Shown: positions 25,157 through 34,182 of the stretch, piece after piece
How the letters are laid out: each line of letters opens with the position of its first letter
Position numbering within the stretch: the first letter of the stretch is position 1
Assembly: GCF_021742065.1 (NCBI RefSeq)
Contig: NZ_JAKKIE010000022.1
Span: 1-63,518, forward strand
Source: Rhizorhapis sp. SPR117
GTDB taxonomy: Bacteria > Pseudomonadota > Alphaproteobacteria > Sphingomonadales > Sphingomonadaceae
DNA: 63,518 nucleotides
Direction: 5' to 3'
Notes under the pieces: model-generated
Database searches by the model: none
What the model was told of the DNA's origin: nothing
What the model saw: only the letters and a program-made list of their open reading frames with translations
Program-made: the position numbers and the translations under genes

Positions 25157-26737
25157 ATGACGCAGTTGAAACCACAACAAAAGCAGGCAATAGCAGCACT
25201 CGTGCTCATGCGTCATTCCAACATCGCCGCCCTTGCTCTGGGCCTTTTCTCCGCAGTCGGATTTGCGCCATTGGGGCTATGGCCGGTCACGATCCTTTGC
25301 CTTGCACTGCTGATCGCGTTGGTTGGCAATGCCTCCCGCCTTGGCAGCGCGCTTGCTCGCGGTTGGTGGTTTGGTGCCGGGCAGTTTACCGTTGGGCTGA
25401 ACTGGATCGCACACGCCTTTACCTTTCAGGACGCAATGCCCCATTGGTTCGGCTATGGCGCGGTGGTTCTGCTCTCATTGTATCTGGCGATTTACCCGGC
25501 CATGGCGGCCGGGCTAGCATGGAAATATGGACGGCAGGAAAAACGACAACTCGTCCTTTTGTTTGCCGTCGCCTGGATCGTGACGGAATGGCTGCGCGCC
25601 AATATGTTCACCGGCTTTGCCTGGAACCCGCTGGGCGTGGTCTGGATCGCCTCGCTTCCATTGGACAGCGCCCGCTGGATCGGCACATACGGACTTTCCG
25701 GCCTAACCATGCTCGTGGCAGGCACCCTGTATCTGAGCATCGCACCGGACTACAGGCGATATGCAGCCGTGAGCGCGCTTACCCTCGCCATTGCCATGAG
25801 TGCCGCTCACTTTCTGCGTCCCGCCGCACCACCACCCCGCACGGATGTGCCTATCCGTATCGTGCAACCCAATATAGGGCAGCAGGATAAACATGTTGCG
25901 GGGCAGGAGGAGAATAATTTCCGCAAGCTCGCCCAGCTTTCAGGCTTGCCTTCGGTAAAGCCGCGCCTCCTGTTCTGGCCCGAAGCCGCCATCCCCGCCA
26001 TATTGGACATGGAGCCGGAGTGGCGCGACCGGCTTGCAGGACTATTGGGTCCCCGCCATCTGTTGATGACCGGCGGACTGAAACTATATTATCAGCTTGA
26101 GAATAAAGGCGTTTACCAGGCCAATACCCTGACAGCCGCCAATAACAGCCTGTGGGTGCTTACGCCGGATTCGCGCCTTGTCGCTCGCTATGACAAGGCG
26201 CATCTGGTACCCTTCGGTGAATATCTTCCCATGCGGTCGATCCTCAAGCCGCTGGGTCTTTCACGCCTTGTGCCGGGGGATGTGGATTTCTGGCCCGGAC
26301 CTGGGCCGCAGACTTTGCCGCTTCCGGCGGCAGGCGACCGCCCAGCCCTGAAAATGGGTGTGCAAATCTGCTATGAGATCATTTTTTCGGGGCACGTGAT
26401 GGAGGAAAAGGATCGCCCGGATTTTGTTTTCAATCCATCGAATGATGCCTGGTTTGGAAGCTGGGGACCACCGCAACATCTGGCACAGGCCCGATTGCGC
26501 GCCCTGGAGGAAGGCGTACCGATTTTGCGTTCGACCCCCACCGGTATTTCCGCCGTCGTAGCGGCCGATGGGACTCTGCTCGACAGCCTGCCCCATCAGC
26601 AGGCGGGCTATATCGATGCTTTTCTACCGGGAAAACTGCCGCCGACACCATTTTCGCAAGTGGGCAATATCGCCGGATTTCTCTTTGCATTGCTTATATT
26701 CTGCGTCGCCATTGCCATGCGCCGATGGAGCCGCTAA
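25157..26737 (+). CDS. lnt: Apolipoprotein N-acyltransferase
   Basis: This 526-residue inner-membrane enzyme N-acylates the diacylglyceryl-Cys of lipoproteins. It has six to eight membrane helices (the first about residues 20-60) and a periplasmic nitrilase-like domain. The catalytic triad appears as Glu in FWPEAAIP, Lys in RYDKAHLVPFGEYLP and Cys in GVQICYEIIF. A final helix lies near the C terminus. The ATG at 25157 was chosen because the longer open frame overlaps cobQ. A second Met at 25208 is an alternative. It precedes metK, a common alphaproteobacterial order. Confidence 0.94.
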   Translation: MTQLKPQQKQAIAALVLMRHSNIAALALGLFSAVGFAPLGLWPVTILCLALLIALVGNASRLGSALARGWWFGAGQFTVGLNWIAHAFTFQDAMPHWFGYGAVVLLSLYLAIYPAMAAGLAWKYGRQEKRQLVLLFAVAWIVTEWLRANMFTGFAWNPLGVVWIASLPLDSARWIGTYGLSGLTMLVAGTLYLSIAPDYRRYAAVSALTLAIAMSAAHFLRPAAPPPRTDVPIRIVQPNIGQQDKHVAGQEENNFRKLAQLSGLPSVKPRLLFWPEAAIPAILDMEPEWRDRLAGLLGPRHLLMTGGLKLYYQLENKGVYQANTLTAANNSLWVLTPDSRLVARYDKAHLVPFGEYLPMRSILKPLGLSRLVPGDVDFWPGPGPQTLPLPAAGDRPALKMGVQICYEIIFSGHVMEEKDRPDFVFNPSNDAWFGSWGPPQHLAQARLRALEEGVPILRSTPTGISAVVAADGTLLDSLPHQQAGYIDAFLPGKLPPTPFSQVGNIAGFLFALLIFCVAIAMRRWSR

Positions 26738-26740
26738 ACG

Positions 26741-26760
26741 ATATAAGGAATTCTTTATAT
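26741..26760. promoter_or_regulatory. 20-bp near-palindrome upstream of metK (candidate SahR-type operator)
   Basis: ATATAAGGAATTCTTTATAT is a palindrome with a single mismatched pair. It lies 3 bp after the lnt stop and 58 bp before the metK ATG. Its ATATAA/TTTATAT ends resemble my recollection of the operator of SahR, the ArsR-family repressor of S-adenosylhomocysteine-cycle genes in Proteobacteria. The match to SahR is from memory and unverified. The palindrome itself is plain in the sequence. Confidence 0.55.
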
Positions 26761-26818
26761 AAGGGATGTTCCCCTTTCCGGTGGAATATCTGAAACCGCG
26801 GGAAATTACGGGAGTACC

Positions 26819-28024
26819 ATGCGCAGTTCCTATCTCTTCACATCCGAATCCGTCTCCGAAGGCCACCCGGACAAGGTATCGGACCAGATCAGCGACGCCA
26901 TTGTCGATCTGTTCCTGTCCAAGGACCCCGAAGCGCGCGTTGCATGTGAAACACTGACCACCACCAACCGGATCGTGTTGGCGGGCGAAGTGCGTTGTTC
27001 GGACCGTAACTTCATTACAGGCGATGGTGAACTGACCAACCAGGGCAAGGCCGAAATTGAAAAGGCCGCCCGGGCAACCGTAAAGCGCATCGGTTACGAA
27101 CAGGAAGGTTTCCACTGGGAAACTGCGGAATTCTCAAACTATCTTCACGGCCAGTCCGCCCATATCGCGCAGGGCGTCGATGCCAGCGGTAACAAGGATG
27201 AGGGCGCGGGCGATCAGGGCATCATGTTCGGATACGCCTGTGACGAAACCCCCGGCCTGATGCCGGCAACGCTCTATTATTCGCACAAGATCCTGGAAAA
27301 AATGGCATCCGACCGTCACAACAAGGTTGTCGATTTCCTTGAGCCCGATGCCAAGAGCCAGGTGACGCTCGCGTTCGAAAATGGCAAGCCTGTCCGTGCG
27401 ACGGCTCTTGTCGTTTCGACCCAGCATAGCGCCATCCTCAGCAATGGCGAAGGTCAGGCGATGTTACGGGACTATGCACTGGGCGTCATGACTGACCTTC
27501 TCCCCAAAGGCTGGATGCCTGCGAATGACAATATATACATAAACCCCACCGGCCTGTTCGAAATTGGCGGGCCGGATGGTGACGCAGGCCTGACCGGTCG
27601 CAAGATCATCGTCGACACCTATGGCGGCGCTGCGCCCCATGGTGGCGGCGCATTTTCCGGCAAGGACCCGACCAAAGTCGATCGTTCCGCCGCCTATGTC
27701 AGCCGGTATCTGGCAAAGAATGTGGTCGCGGCGGGCCTTGCCCAGCGCTGCACCATACAGCTATCCTACGCCATCGGCATTGCCGAACCATTGTCCCTTT
27801 ATATCAACACCCACGGAACCGGCACGGTCGATGAGGCAAGGATAGAGGCAGTCCTGCCGGAACTCGTCCGCCTGACCCCGCGCGGTATCCGCACGCATCT
27901 GTCACTCAACAAGCCGATCTATCAACCAACCGCCGCTTATGGTCATTTCGGGCGGGTGGCGAATGGCGATTTTTTCACCTGGGAAAAGACCGATCTGGTC
28001 GATGCACTGAAGCAAGCCTTTTGA
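26819..28024 (+). CDS. metK: S-adenosylmethionine synthase
   Basis: This 401-residue cytosolic enzyme makes S-adenosylmethionine from ATP and methionine. It begins with the family signature [17 protein letters not shown], then has the [12 protein letters not shown] loop and the P-loop-like [19 protein letters not shown]. The length is within the usual range of 380-405 residues. GGGAG precedes the ATG. No SAM riboswitch was recognised in the 80-bp leader; the near-palindrome at 26741-26760 is the likely control site. It supplies the methyl donor for the following trmB product. Confidence 0.97.
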   Translation: MRSSYLFTSESVSEGHPDKVSDQISDAIVDLFLSKDPEARVACETLTTTNRIVLAGEVRCSDRNFITGDGELTNQGKAEIEKAARATVKRIGYEQEGFHWETAEFSNYLHGQSAHIAQGVDASGNKDEGAGDQGIMFGYACDETPGLMPATLYYSHKILEKMASDRHNKVVDFLEPDAKSQVTLAFENGKPVRATALVVSTQHSAILSNGEGQAMLRDYALGVMTDLLPKGWMPANDNIYINPTGLFEIGGPDGDAGLTGRKIIVDTYGGAAPHGGGAFSGKDPTKVDRSAAYVSRYLAKNVVAAGLAQRCTIQLSYAIGIAEPLSLYINTHGTGTVDEARIEAVLPELVRLTPRGIRTHLSLNKPIYQPTAAYGHFGRVANGDFFTWEKTDLVDALKQAF

Positions 28025-28173
28025 TCAACGCATAGCTGGCCAACTGGCCGGGTCATGTCACCTGCGTTTCATGCTACGGGGAACAGCTTCTCTCTGCATA
28101 TTGACGATATGCAAAGGCTCAAAAACTGGAATTCCCCCTAGCCCTCGCCTCCCCCTTTGGGTAGCAGGCAGGC

Positions 28174-28878
28174 ATGTCCGATCCCGTTACTTTAAATCGC
28201 CTCTATGGCCGCCGTCAGGGTCACAAGCTCCGCGCCGGTCAGGCGCAACTGCTTGAAGAGTTGCTGCCACAGATCGAGGTGCCCGAAGACGGTCCGATTA
28301 CATCGCATGCGTTGTTTGGCGATGATCGCCCGCTGCATTTCGAAATCGGCTTTGGATCAGGCGAACATCTCGCCTATCGCGCCGACCTTCTGCCCGATCA
28401 TGGCTTTATCGGCTGCGAGCCATTTCTGAACGGAGTCGTGGGCGCGTTGCAGCATATTCGTGACGACCATCTGCCCAATATTCGCCTGCACATGGGCAAT
28501 GCGCTGGACGTTCTCAGCCGCGTTCCCGATGGGACGTTGAGCTTCGTCTATCTGCTTCATCCCGACCCTTGGCCAAAGGCGCGCCACGCGAAGCGACGCA
28601 TGATGAATCACGGCCCCATCGATATGATTGCAGCCAAGCTGAAGCCGGGCGGTGAATTTCGCTTCGGCACCGATCACCCGGTCTATTGTCGTTGGGCAAT
28701 GATGATCATGAACCAACGCCGCGACTTCGACTGGCTGGTGGAAAGTCCAAAGAATTTTCTCACCCGCCCCGGCGGTTGGCCGGAAACGCGCTACGAGGCA
28801 AAGGCGCGGCGCAAAGGTCATGAAGTCTGGTATTTCCGATACCGCCGCAATGAAACCATTGCAGGAACGCGGACATGA
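28174..28878 (+). CDS. trmB: tRNA (guanine-N7-)-methyltransferase
   Basis: The 234-residue protein methylates G46 of tRNA. It has the SAM-binding motif FEIGFGSGEH, the acidic GCEPF, and the TrmB signature LLHPDPWPKARHAKRRMMN. A basic, Arg-rich C terminus ends the protein. It follows metK by 150 bp. Its stop overlaps the start of the chloride-channel gene as ATGA, so the two are probably co-translated. Confidence 0.95.
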   Translation: MSDPVTLNRLYGRRQGHKLRAGQAQLLEELLPQIEVPEDGPITSHALFGDDRPLHFEIGFGSGEHLAYRADLLPDHGFIGCEPFLNGVVGALQHIRDDHLPNIRLHMGNALDVLSRVPDGTLSFVYLLHPDPWPKARHAKRRMMNHGPIDMIAAKLKPGGEFRFGTDHPVYCRWAMMIMNQRRDFDWLVESPKNFLTRPGGWPETRYEAKARRKGHEVWYFRYRRNETIAGTRT

Positions 28879-30164
28879 AGCGCTGGTCGGCAAGGCGCGT
28901 TCGCGCGCTCATCCGGCATACTGGTCCAACCTCGCTCATCTTCCGTCGTCGGTTAGCCCTGATTGGCGGAGCGGTTATTGTCGGTCTCGTCGCTCTCGCC
29001 TTCGCATGGGCGGCCGATCTTGCCAGTGAGGCATTTGAGGAACTGGCGGCACATAGTCGCTACGCGCCGCTGCTCATTACCCCCATAGGCTTTGCCCTGA
29101 TAGTCTGGATCACCCGGCGTTATGCCCCGTTGGCTGCGGGTTCGGGTATTCCGCAAATCATCGCAGCGACCAAGGATCCGGCCAACGCCCATCACAAGCT
29201 GGTGCATCTGCGGACGGCGGCGCTCAAATGCGTGTTGACTGTCACAGGGCTGCTTGTCGGGGCATCGGTCGGGCGCGAAGGGCCGACTGTGCAGATCAGC
29301 GCCGCGATCCTCGCCGCATCCCATCGCCTGTTGCGAGTTCCGCTGCGCGCCTCGGTCATGATCGCGGGCGGTGCCGCCGGGGTTGCTGCTGCTTTCAACA
29401 CACCGCTTGCAGGCGTTACCTTCGCGATCGAGGAACTGGCGGCAGCCTATGAACAACGCATGACTCTGCTCGTAATCACTGCGGTCATCATTTCGGGGAT
29501 GGTGACGCTCGGCCTATCCGGCAATTACGTTTATTTCGGGTTTGTGAACGCGCATCTCACCACCAGTTCGGCCATAAAGATTGCGCTCATTGCCGGTTTC
29601 CTGGGTGGACTCAGCGGCGGCCTTTTCGCCCGCCTGTTGCTTGCGGTGACCTATAGCCGCAATCGGCTGACTGATTTTCGGCGTGATCGCCCGATCCTGT
29701 TCGCCCTTTATTGTGGAGTGGTTGTTGCCATCATAGGTGTCCTCACCGGCATGACCTGGGGAACCAGCTATGCTGCGGCAAGCAGTATCATCACCGGTCT
29801 TGACGCGCCGTTATGGTTCGGTCCGGCCAAGTTCGTTTCCACAATCGTCACCAGTATTTCGGGCCTGCCCGGAGGCATATTTGCGCCCTCGCTGGCGACC
29901 GGGGCGGGGTTCGGCAATATATTGCACTGGCTGTTTCCAGATGAGCAGGCAAGCGCGGTGGTATTGCTTGGCATGGTGGCATATTTCACAGGTGTTGTTC
30001 GCGCGCCGTTGACCGCCGTCATCATCATCGCGGAAACTTCTGGTAGCCGGGGCTTCATGCTGCCCCTGCTTGGCGCGGCCCTGATTGCGGATGGCAGCGC
30101 TCAGCTTGTCTGTAGGGAACGACTATATCATGGTCTTGCCCGTGGTTTCATGGGCGCAAAATAG
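28875..30164 (+). CDS. ClC-family chloride channel or H+/Cl- antiporter
   Basis: This 429-residue membrane protein has the three ClC selectivity motifs in order: GSGIPQI (about residue 90), GREGPTVQ with the gating Glu (about 136), and GGIFAPSLATGAGFG (about 335). The predicted helices match the roughly 18-helix ClC fold. No C-terminal CBS domain is present. The gene starts inside the trmB stop (ATGA). Whether it is a channel or an exchanger, and whether it carries chloride or fluoride, cannot be told from sequence alone. Confidence 0.92.
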   Translation: MKRWSARRVRALIRHTGPTSLIFRRRLALIGGAVIVGLVALAFAWAADLASEAFEELAAHSRYAPLLITPIGFALIVWITRRYAPLAAGSGIPQIIAATKDPANAHHKLVHLRTAALKCVLTVTGLLVGASVGREGPTVQISAAILAASHRLLRVPLRASVMIAGGAAGVAAAFNTPLAGVTFAIEELAAAYEQRMTLLVITAVIISGMVTLGLSGNYVYFGFVNAHLTTSSAIKIALIAGFLGGLSGGLFARLLLAVTYSRNRLTDFRRDRPILFALYCGVVVAIIGVLTGMTWGTSYAAASSIITGLDAPLWFGPAKFVSTIVTSISGLPGGIFAPSLATGAGFGNILHWLFPDEQASAVVLLGMVAYFTGVVRAPLTAVIIIAETSGSRGFMLPLLGAALIADGSAQLVCRERLYHGLARGFMGAK

Positions 30165-30197
30165 GCATCGGAAAGACGCTATCAGACCCTGCCCTGT

Positions 30198-30225
30198 CGC
30201 CGCCGATATCCCTCCCCCGGCGGCG
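30198..30225. terminator. Hairpin between convergent genes
   Basis: CGCCGCC pairs with GGCGGCG across a 14-nt loop, between the convergent ClC gene and the gene ending at 30241. It lacks a clear U-tract, so it is only a possible bidirectional terminator. Confidence 0.3.
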
Positions 30226-30240
30226 TCAGTTCATAAAGCG

Positions 30241-30792
30241 TCAGTTCGCTTGTTTGGTCGTGTCGACCTTTTCCACCCACTCGGGGTAAAAGCTCGGTTC
30301 GCGGTTGGACCAGCCCGCAGCAGTCGCCGCCGCTTCGCTGATCGATTGCAACAGCAAACGCCGCTTTTCAGGATGCAGATGCGGCAGACTTGCTGCTGCA
30401 CAAAATGCACCCGGCAGCCATGGCCTTGCCCCCGCCCCGATCAGCCGTTCGTACAGAAAGCGGTAGGAACTGAAACTTTCCAGCCTGTCCTGGCCCAGAT
30501 CGAACGCCGACAGCGTCACCAATGGCGCCATAAACGGTTCAACCTGATCCAGGCCGCTATCATCAGGGACAAGTGACTTGATGAAGTCCAGCCGATCATA
30601 CATGCGCGATTGCGCTCGGATGCTCGCTGCCTCCACAATGTCGCGTGACCAGATTGTCAAAGCGTCCTGCCGGTGTAGTCCCACATCCAGGGACCGTCTG
30701 ATGTAACGCTGCGTACCGGCCGGAAAGCTCGCGAATTCGCGTATTTCCGATAGGGTTATTTCCCCGTCCGCAGGTCTTGCACTAATGCCCAT
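30241..30792 (-). CDS. Uncharacterised protein (183 residues)
   Basis: I do not recognise this protein. It is a soluble-looking polypeptide without signal peptide or membrane segments, with many Arg, Ser and Leu residues. Recognisable stretches include DQVEPFMAPLVTLSAFDLGQ and PHLHPEKRRLLLQSISEAA. The reading frame is open for its full length with codon use like its neighbours. It is transcribed toward the ClC gene, away from the stress-linked small gene at 30975. A function in stress physiology would be speculation. Confidence 0.65.
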   Translation of the reverse strand: MGISARPADGEITLSEIREFASFPAGTQRYIRRSLDVGLHRQDALTIWSRDIVEAASIRAQSRMYDRLDFIKSLVPDDSGLDQVEPFMAPLVTLSAFDLGQDRLESFSSYRFLYERLIGAGARPWLPGAFCAAASLPHLHPEKRRLLLQSISEAAATAAGWSNREPSFYPEWVEKVDTTKQAN

Positions 30793-30974
30793 GCTCTTGC
30801 CTCCGACACTATCATGTCTGACAACCGAACATGCGCCCCATATGGTTACCGAATGCTTAAGGATCTGTTCGGTCGACGTTCATATCCGACCAGATTTTTT
30901 TGTGCACCGCAACATAAAAATGGCCCGACGAGATCACTATAGCTGATAACGGCAAGGCATGAAGCTGTTTAAAT

Positions 30975-31187
30975 TCATGGTTTCTCTTCTTTTTCATCCT
31001 CTTCGTCTTCCCAATCTTCCTTTCGGTAGCCGGACGAAGGCGCGGGTTGGCCGTCATCGCCCTTGCGCGCGGTGCTGGGCGGATCTGATGCATCCATCGA
31101 TTCGATCAGACCTTCTTCCAACTCTTCCTCTTGGGTCATAAGCTCACCAGCCTTTTTGGGCCGGTTCTTGCTGTTTTTCTCTTGCAT
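30975..31187 (-). CDS. Small charged stress-associated protein (70 residues)
   Basis: The protein is acidic and low-complexity at its C terminus (EDWEDEEDEKEEKP) and contains LEEGLIESMDASDPPS. This resembles the E-T-F-P-A-S-D-P-P-S motif of small conserved proteins often linked to alphaproteobacterial stress responses. The ATG at 31187 was chosen because AAGGA lies 7 bp upstream and a canonical EcfG promoter lies at 31218-31243, leaving a leader of about 23 nt. A longer frame to 31289 would cover the promoter and is rejected. It probably has no enzymatic role. Confidence 0.75.
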   Translation of the reverse strand: MQEKNSKNRPKKAGELMTQEEELEEGLIESMDASDPPSTARKGDDGQPAPSSGYRKEDWEDEEDEKEEKP

Positions 31188-31217
31188 CAATGGGGTCCTT
31201 TCCGTGGCTGTGGAATC

Positions 31218-31243
31218 AACGATCCAGCCTACGTCCCTGTTCC
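31218..31243 (-). promoter_or_regulatory. EcfG-type general stress promoter
   Basis: On the minus strand GGAAC (31243-31239) is followed after exactly 17 bp by CGTT (31221-31218). This is the -35/-10 pattern known for the alphaproteobacterial general-stress sigma factor EcfG. The predicted transcription start, around 31210, and the AAGGA site with ATG at 31187 are well placed downstream. Confidence 0.75.
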
Positions 31244-31312
31244 CCTTGAATAGATCCGCTCGTCCATTCAGCATCCGTTTACGCATCACGGAAATGGAAA
31301 GTTCACCACATC

Positions 31313-31541
31313 CACCAACCTGTTGGTGACGTGCTTACGGCTATGATGGTCTCATCATCTCTTCCGGCACATGCTGGCCGGGAAGGCCCTTGGGACGCAT
31401 TGGGAATGAAGTCCGGTGACATTCGGAACAACCGGAATAGTTCCAGATAGGGTATGGCGCGTCAAGGTTCCCCAGGTCAGGAACCTCGTGCGCGAGAAAG
31501 GCCGGGTTACGCTCTCATTCAAAGGGCGTAGCCCGGCCTTT
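31313..31541. other. Hairpin-rich intergenic region
   Basis: At least five inverted repeats follow one another between the PilZ gene and the small stress gene. They are CACCAA-CCTG-TTGGTG (31313-31328), CTTCCGGC paired with a bulged GGCCGGGAAG (about 31370), TCCGGT with ACCGGA (about 31412), AGGTTCC-N8-GGAACCT (31465-31486), and the long stem AAAGGCCGGGTTACGC / GCGTAGCCCGGCCTTT (31497-31541, one G-T pair). No ORF is supported here. It could be a structured RNA, stacked terminators or a REP-like element. Confidence 0.55.
31497..31541. terminator. 16-bp-stem hairpin (probable bidirectional terminator)
   Basis: The stem has 16 pairs with one G-T and a 13-nt loop. It begins with AAA and ends with TTT. 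On the plus strand a run of seven T lies 13 nt further on. On the minus strand it sits 11 bp after the PilZ stop, as expected for its terminator. Confidence 0.6.
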
Positions 31542-31551
31542 AACCTGCATG

Positions 31552-31920
31552 CTATTTTTTTCGTTTAAATCCGGGCCGATAAGTCGTGATAACGGGTCGG
31601 AAATAACTTGGCACCTCATAGGGTTTCACCGCCCGCTCGGTCGATACTGCCAAAGCATTCTCCGGATCTATCTTTTCATGAAACTGCAGACCGAACGCGC
31701 CGTCTCTTACCCACATCACGGTGGCATCGATCGCTCCTATATTGGCAAGCAGGACCGCAACCTCTTCTCCCTTTATCAACACATCATCGCACTTTGCGCC
31801 GAGCCCGCCGGATGAAATGTTGCGAATCACGATGCTGGTGGAACCCAGACGCTCAGACATAATCTGGGCCTTGAGCAGGCGGCGGGTCCGCAACTCCCGT
31901 GTCTTTTCATGCGCCTTCAT
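31552..31920 (-). CDS. PilZ-domain protein (c-di-GMP receptor candidate)
   Basis: This 122-residue protein is essentially a single PilZ domain. The first c-di-GMP motif appears as the Arg cluster RTRR (about residues 11-14), and the second as RNISSGGLGA (about 33-42), close to the consensus D/N-x-S-x-x-G. Further beta strands and a basic tail (RPGFKRKK) follow. It could link c-di-GMP to surface behaviour such as exopolysaccharide output, but nothing nearby proves a target. It is transcribed alone, with a strong hairpin after its stop. Confidence 0.85.
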   Translation of the reverse strand: MKAHEKTRELRTRRLLKAQIMSERLGSTSIVIRNISSGGLGAKCDDVLIKGEEVAVLLANIGAIDATVMWVRDGAFGLQFHEKIDPENALAVSTERAVKPYEVPSYFRPVITTYRPGFKRKK

Positions 31921-32106
31921 TGCTGAATATTCGCCATCCAGGCGGGCATAGGCCTTCTCACCTCACGCGTCCCCATCGCCCTTTATGAGGGCGTTAAACT
32001 TTAGACATATAACCTTAAATTCTCCCATACAACACCCCCAGCGCCCGCCAGCGCCCCTGCCCCGAGCCATCTTGCAGTCATGGCCCCTGTATCCCATATG
32101 CGGGAC

Positions 32107-32673
32107 ATGAACGAAAATGAACGAAACGGCCCGCCCGTCTGGCACGGCACAACCATCCTGTCGGTTCGCAAGAATGGAAAAGTCATTGTCGCTGGCGATG
32201 GCCAGGTATCCATGGGCCAGACGGTCATGAAACCCAATGCGAAGAAAGTACGCCGCCTGCACGATGGGTCGGTAATCGGTGGTTTCGCGGGTGCCACGGC
32301 CGACGCCTTCACATTGTTTGAGAGGCTGGAGGGCAAGCTGGAACGCCATGGTGGCCAGTTAATGCGCGCGGCGGTGGAATTGGCCAAAGACTGGCGCACG
32401 GACAAATATCTGCGCAATCTGGAAGCGATGATGGCCGTGGCGGACAAGGACATTACCTTGATCATCACGGGCAACGGTGATGTGCTGGAGCCTGTCGATG
32501 GCATTGCGGCGATCGGTTCAGGCGGCAATTTTGCCTTGGCCGCCGCGCGGGCTCTGATGGAATATGAATCGGATGCCGAAACATTGGCCCGCAAAGCCAT
32601 GGCGGTCGCCGCGAATATCTGCGTCTATACCAATGACCAGCTGACAATCGAAACGTTGGAAAGCGCAAGCTGA
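32107..32673 (+). CDS. hslV: ATP-dependent protease peptidase subunit HslV
   Basis: HslV is the proteasome-like threonine peptidase of the HslUV complex. The N-terminal catalytic Thr is in [10 protein letters not shown], exposed after removal of a short leader. [16 protein letters not shown] and the Gly-rich [16 protein letters not shown] are family-typical. The start is uncertain: ATG 32107 gives an 11-residue leader to HGTT, and ATG 32080 a longer one, with no strong Shine-Dalgarno for either. hslU follows 91 bp downstream. CTCCCATA near 32022 resembles a heat-shock -10 box but has no good -35 partner. Confidence 0.95.
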   Translation: MNENERNGPPVWHGTTILSVRKNGKVIVAGDGQVSMGQTVMKPNAKKVRRLHDGSVIGGFAGATADAFTLFERLEGKLERHGGQLMRAAVELAKDWRTDKYLRNLEAMMAVADKDITLIITGNGDVLEPVDGIAAIGSGGNFALAAARALMEYESDAETLARKAMAVAANICVYTNDQLTIETLESAS

Positions 32674-32764
32674 TTTCATTTGCCTCTTTATCCTGTCCTG
32701 TACCCTCATGACAGGTCGGAGAGCATCAACGTCCATCGTCCCGGACGAACAGATAAGGAAGACC

Positions 32765-34066
32765 ATGAACGACGCCCTGACCCCGAAAGCCATTGTTGCG
32801 GCCCTTGATGAACATATCATAGGCCAGCAGGAGGCCAAGCGTGCGGTTGCCGTGGCTTTGCGTAACCGCTGGCGGCGGCAGCATTTGCCCGAAGCGCTAC
32901 GGGATGAGGTTACGCCGAAAAACATTCTGATGATCGGCCCCACCGGATGCGGCAAGACCGAAATATCGCGCCGCCTGGCCAAGCTTGCCGACGCACCCTT
33001 TGTGAAAGTTGAAGCGACCAAATTTACCGAAGTCGGCTATGTTGGACGCGACGTCGAACAGATCGTCCGTGACCTGGTCGAAGAAGCCGTGCGCCTGGAA
33101 CGCGACCGCCGTCGCGAAGCCGTAAGGGAGGCAGCGTCAGAGGCGGCAATGCAGCGCCTGCTCGATGCACTGACCGGCAAGGAGGCCAGCGAGGCGACCC
33201 GTCTGTCCTTTCGCAAGCGCATCGAAGAGAATGCGATGAACGATATTGAGGTGGAGGTCGAGGTGGAAGACAGCCCGACCATGCCGATGGAAATTCCCGG
33301 CATGGGTGGTCAGGTCGGCATGATCAACCTGTCTGACATGATGAGCAAGGCGTTCGGCCAATCCCAGAAAAAGCGCCGCAAGATGCGGGTTGCCGATGCC
33401 TGGGACAAGCTGGTCGAGGAGGAACAGGACAAGCGTCTGGACCAGGACGATGTCACGCGTACCGCCATCACGGATGCTGAACAGAACGGCATCGTATTTC
33501 TGGACGAAATCGACAAGATCGCGGTCAGCGATGTGCGCGGCGGATCAGTCAGCCGCGAAGGCGTGCAGCGCGACCTGTTGCCGCTCATTGAAGGGACGAC
33601 CGTTTCCACCAAATATGGCCCCCTGAAGACCGACCACATCCTGTTCATTGCATCGGGCGCATTCCACATTGCAAAACCGAGCGATCTTCTGCCTGAATTA
33701 CAGGGCCGCCTGCCCATCCGGGTCGAACTGAAAGCGCTCACCGAAGAGGACTTCGTTGCAATCCTGAGTGAAACCAAGGCCAGCTTGCCTGAACAATACA
33801 AAGCCTTGCTGGCGACAGAAGAGGTCATAGTCGACATCAACGCGGATGCCATTCGTGCCATCGCCAGAATCGCGGCGGAGGTAAATGGTCAGGTGGAAAA
33901 CATTGGCGCCCGACGGTTGCAAACGGTGATGGAAAAACTGCTTGAAGACATCAGTTTCGACGCAGAAAACCGCAAGGGCGAAACCTTCACTGTCGACGCT
34001 GCCTACGTCGATACTCAACTGGCGGAAGTCGCCCGCGACACGGACCTGAGCAAATATGTGCTGTAA
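32765..34066 (+). CDS. hslU: ATP-dependent protease ATPase subunit HslU
   Basis: This 433-residue AAA+ unfoldase feeds substrates to HslV. Walker A is [14 protein letters not shown] (about residue 60), Walker B is [11 protein letters not shown], and the pore-loop region reads [13 protein letters not shown]. The I-domain spans about 105-240 and the C terminus ends LSKYVL, as needed to dock into HslV. The ATG at 32765 was chosen because AAGGA precedes it and homologues start MNDALTPK. The 19 codons upstream of it are not conserved. Confidence 0.97.
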   Translation: MNDALTPKAIVAALDEHIIGQQEAKRAVAVALRNRWRRQHLPEALRDEVTPKNILMIGPTGCGKTEISRRLAKLADAPFVKVEATKFTEVGYVGRDVEQIVRDLVEEAVRLERDRRREAVREAASEAAMQRLLDALTGKEASEATRLSFRKRIEENAMNDIEVEVEVEDSPTMPMEIPGMGGQVGMINLSDMMSKAFGQSQKKRRKMRVADAWDKLVEEEQDKRLDQDDVTRTAITDAEQNGIVFLDEIDKIAVSDVRGGSVSREGVQRDLLPLIEGTTVSTKYGPLKTDHILFIASGAFHIAKPSDLLPELQGRLPIRVELKALTEEDFVAILSETKASLPEQYKALLATEEVIVDINADAIRAIARIAAEVNGQVENIGARRLQTVMEKLLEDISFDAENRKGETFTVDAAYVDTQLAEVARDTDLSKYVL

Positions 34067-34182
34067 AATCGTGTTGCGTTGATTTTGTATTTGCGCTTCT
34101 TTTGCCACAATGACCTGACAGATGCGCCCCCTCGCCAACCCCTTTCTTGTCCTTGCCCGGTTTCGCTTCTAATGGGAGCGGG

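Noticed and set aside
26738..26818. SAM riboswitch in the metK leader
   Set aside because: The leader is only 81 bp and none of the conserved SAM-II or SAM/SAH elements were found.
31990..32030. Heat-shock (sigma-32) promoter before hslV
   Set aside because: A -10-like CTCCCATA exists, but no convincing -35 lies at proper distance.
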